Source of the DNA: Desulfobacterales bacterium
Lineage (GTDB): Bacteria > Desulfobacterota > Desulfobacteria > Desulfobacterales > BuS5
Reading direction: 5' to 3'
Assembly: GCA_020056865.1 (NCBI GenBank)
Contig: JAGVGX010000170.1
Span: 1-6,126 of the forward strand
DNA length: 6,126 bases
The stretch's first letter is position 1. Each line of letters opens with the position of its first letter. Both the position numbers and the translations under genes were made by a program. Shown here one piece after another: positions 5,657 to 6,126 of this stretch. A model generated the notes under the pieces. That model saw only the letters and a list, made by a program, of their open reading frames with translations, had not been told where the DNA came from and made no database searches.

Positions 5657-6126
5657 ATGTCAAAAGATAGCCTTGGCAGGCGACTTGAGGAAATTTCAGA
5701 TGCCTTTTTATCAAAGCAAAATAATAAAAAAAACCTTAGCGGATTTTCTTCAATAAAGTTACGAGATGAGACCTGCGATGCCTGTAGCAGGATCATCAAA
5801 GATTCAGATGAATGCCCGAAATGTATTATTTTTACTCTTGAAAATGAAAAACACGATGTGCATCATATGGAAACCATATCGCCGATTTGTGCAAACTATT
5901 GTGAATATTTCAGACCAGCTATTCACAAAAATAGTACCCATGATTTTTTAGAGAATGGAAAATCTTCAGGTAGTATGCAAACCCATTGTGAAATCGAAGA
6001 AAACGTGGCGATTCGAAAAAATATTGCATTCCAAAATTCGGGAAATGCCCAGCAAAATATGTTAAACTCCCTTTCCAAATATCTTAAAGAGAACTACAGC
6101 ATAACAAAAATTGAACTAATAAAAAC
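5657..6126 (+). CDS. Cysteine-rich (zinc-ribbon-like) protein downstream of ParA-CBM, 3' end outside window
   Basis: The ATG at 5657 is preceded by AAAGGAG (5643-5649), which overlaps the ParA-CBM stop codon. The intergenic gap is 12 bases, so the two genes are almost certainly cotranscribed and probably coupled. The frame stays open to the window end, giving 156 residues. I do not recognise the family. The N-terminus (SLGRRLEEISDAFLS, 5-19) predicts an amphipathic basic helix and resembles the LGRGL(S/E)AL peptide with which ParB/Spo0J proteins stimulate ParA. A Cys4 cluster follows, C40-x2-C43-x9-C53-x2-C56, as in zinc ribbons, then C78-x3-C82 next to a histidine-rich stretch (H66, H69, H70). 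The region 95-135 is polar and likely flexible, and a helix (MLNSLSKYLKENY) begins near 136. There is no HTH or ParB nuclease-like motif. It is best read as the adaptor or activator of the ParA; this is inference from position and the N-terminal motif. Confidence 0.8.
   Translation, partial: MSKDSLGRRLEEISDAFLSKQNNKKNLSGFSSIKLRDETCDACSRIIKDSDECPKCIIFTLENEKHDVHHMETISPICANYCEYFRPAIHKNSTHDFLENGKSSGSMQTHCEIEENVAIRKNIAFQNSGNAQQNMLNSLSKYLKENYSITKIELIK

Noticed and set aside
5559..5951. Two plus-strand frames overlapping the ParA-CBM end and the downstream gene
   Set aside because: They are out of frame with the CBM domain and with the cysteine-rich protein, which has its own strong ribosome-binding site.

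Overview
The window reads as an ordinary bacterial chromosome segment of moderate to low G+C. The mix of genes fits a strictly anaerobic or sulfate-reducing member of the Desulfobacterota (Desulfobacteraceae-like): a short GAF protein, a secreted DUF4197 protein, an Isf-type iron-sulfur flavoprotein, a stand-alone SagB-type nitroreductase and a ParA fused to a glycogen-binding module. This assignment is an inference from gene content, as no rRNA or other phylogenetic marker is present.

Layout. Positions 1-435 (+) hold the 3' part of a GAF-domain gene cut by the window edge. Positions 581-1336 (+) encode a Sec-exported DUF4197 protein, followed by an intrinsic terminator lying inside the end of the convergent gene. 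From 4203 down to 1344 everything is on the minus strand. In transcription order these are a possible 56-residue small ORF (4203-4033), an iron-sulfur flavoprotein (3986-3399), an RDD-family membrane protein (3225-2719), a SagB-type nitroreductase (2640-1882) and the ribosome-rescue factor arfB (1754-1344). The gaps between them are 46 to 173 bases, so they need not form a single operon.

Positions 4204-4573 are a divergent, AT-rich regulatory region with two candidate sigma70-type promoters, a repeated 9-mer and two abutting palindromes, all upstream of the plus-strand pair at the right end.

That pair is the most interesting part of the window. Positions 4574-5644 encode a Soj-like ParA ATPase with a complete AMPK-beta/CBM48-type carbohydrate-binding domain fused to its C-terminus. 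Twelve bases later (5657 to beyond the window end) comes a cysteine-rich protein whose N-terminus (SLGRRLEEI) resembles the ParA-activating N-terminal peptide of ParB/Spo0J. I infer, without proof, a ParA-type positioning system whose cargo may be a polyglucan (glycogen) particle and whose second component is the cysteine-rich protein.
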